From Acidimicrobiia bacterium (GTDB lineage: Bacteria; Actinomycetota; Acidimicrobiia; Acidimicrobiales; Aldehydirespiratoraceae), in contig JAJDZO010000296.1 in the NCBI GenBank assembly GCA_022824605.1, positions 1-21,655 of the forward strand: a stretch of 21,655 bases of DNA. Direction: 5' to 3'. The position numbers were made by a program, and so were the translations under genes. The notes under the pieces are model-generated. The model was not told where the DNA came from and did not search any database. It was given only the letters and a program-made list of their open reading frames with translations. Within the stretch, counting starts at the first letter, position 1. The number at the start of each line of letters is the position of its first letter. Below are positions 21,537-21,655 of the stretch, one piece after another.

Positions 21537-21542
21537 ACGGTA
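21537..21542 (-). promoter_or_regulatory. Candidate -10 box for the alpha/beta hydrolase gene
   Basis: TACCGT on the minus strand, 8 nt before the ATG at 21528, with no Shine-Dalgarno between. It lies just downstream of the hairpin at 21562-21591, consistent with a new transcription unit starting here. Confidence 0.35.
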
Positions 21543-21561
21543 TCGGCATGCATAGACGCGC

Positions 21562-21591
21562 AGTGGGGCGGGCCGCAGGGCCCGCCCCACT
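21562..21591. terminator. Strong GC-rich hairpin, probable terminator
   Basis: A perfect 13-bp inverted repeat (AGTGGGGCGGGCC) with a 4-nt loop. It begins at the stop codon of a possible minus-strand gene entering from the right. There is no U-run on either strand, which is common for high-GC actinobacterial terminators. Confidence 0.6.
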
Positions 21592-21655
21592 AGTCGGTTC
21601 TGCCGGAAATCCCGGTCGAGCCATGCGGCATCCGCGTCTTCACGAGGCTGATGAC
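21590..21655 (-). CDS. Possible C-terminal end of a minus-strand gene
   Basis: An open frame from the window edge ending in TAG at 21592-21590, giving 21 residues ending HGSTGISGRTD. The stop codon sits at the base of the strong hairpin, as expected for a gene end plus terminator. Too short to identify, and a second minus frame is also open here, so this is a positional inference. Confidence 0.4.
   Translation of the reverse strand, partial: VISLVKTRMPHGSTGISGRTD

Overview
The window is a high-GC, densely coded chromosomal segment with frequent 4-bp start/stop overlaps, many GTG starts and one TTG start. Gene content and order point to an actinobacterium (Actinomycetota). The cluster rsmD-coaD-DivIVA-like (SepIVA type)-DUF177-rpmF-plsX-acpP-rnc-mutM-like-smc-ftsY-ffh resembles the conserved actinobacterial block known from mycobacteria. 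I favour an Acidimicrobiia-type lineage, but that is inference from general sequence flavour only. No tRNA, rRNA, CRISPR array, transposase or phage gene was seen.

Layout. (1) Positions 1-13591, all on the minus strand apart from one small gene: a housekeeping cluster read from right to left. It begins with rsmD, coaD, a DivIVA-like coiled-coil gene and the DUF177 (YceD) gene. After a ~490-bp break it continues with rpmF, plsX, acpP, rnc, a degenerate mutM-like gene, smc, an htrA-type membrane serine protease, ftsY and ffh (cut by the window edge). It serves 16S rRNA methylation, CoA and fatty acid/phospholipid synthesis, ribosome assembly, RNA processing, chromosome condensation and SRP-dependent membrane targeting. 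(2) The DUF177-rpmF break holds a small plus-strand gene for an acidic, repeat-containing 64-residue protein of lower GC, preceded by a cluster of TTGGCACA motifs. (3) Positions 13820-16603, plus strand: DUF2277 protein, PCMT-like methyltransferase, YczE-like membrane protein, threonine aldolase. (4) Positions 16826-19104, plus strand: overlapping guanine deaminase and haloalkane dehalogenase-like genes. (5) Positions 19264-20684, plus strand: a catalytically complete MutM/Fpg and the ribosome-assembly GTPase EngB. (6) Positions 20728-21528, minus strand: an alpha/beta hydrolase with glycine at the nucleophile position, then a strong hairpin next to the possible end of another minus-strand gene.

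The most interesting signals are these. First, a family of ~95-155 bp intergenic repeats with imperfect terminal inverted repeats (three clear copies, two partial or decayed). Their ends coincide with stop codons, Shine-Dalgarno sequences or -10 elements of neighbouring genes. Second, the MutM-like protein in the conserved rnc-smc slot has lost the catalytic proline, the hairpin lysine, the DPRRFG loop and three of four zinc ligands, while an intact MutM is encoded about 11 kb away. Third, the small acidic-repeat gene with its operator-like cluster. Fourth, a recurrent TANNNT box 6-9 nt before start codons, which suggests widespread leaderless transcription.
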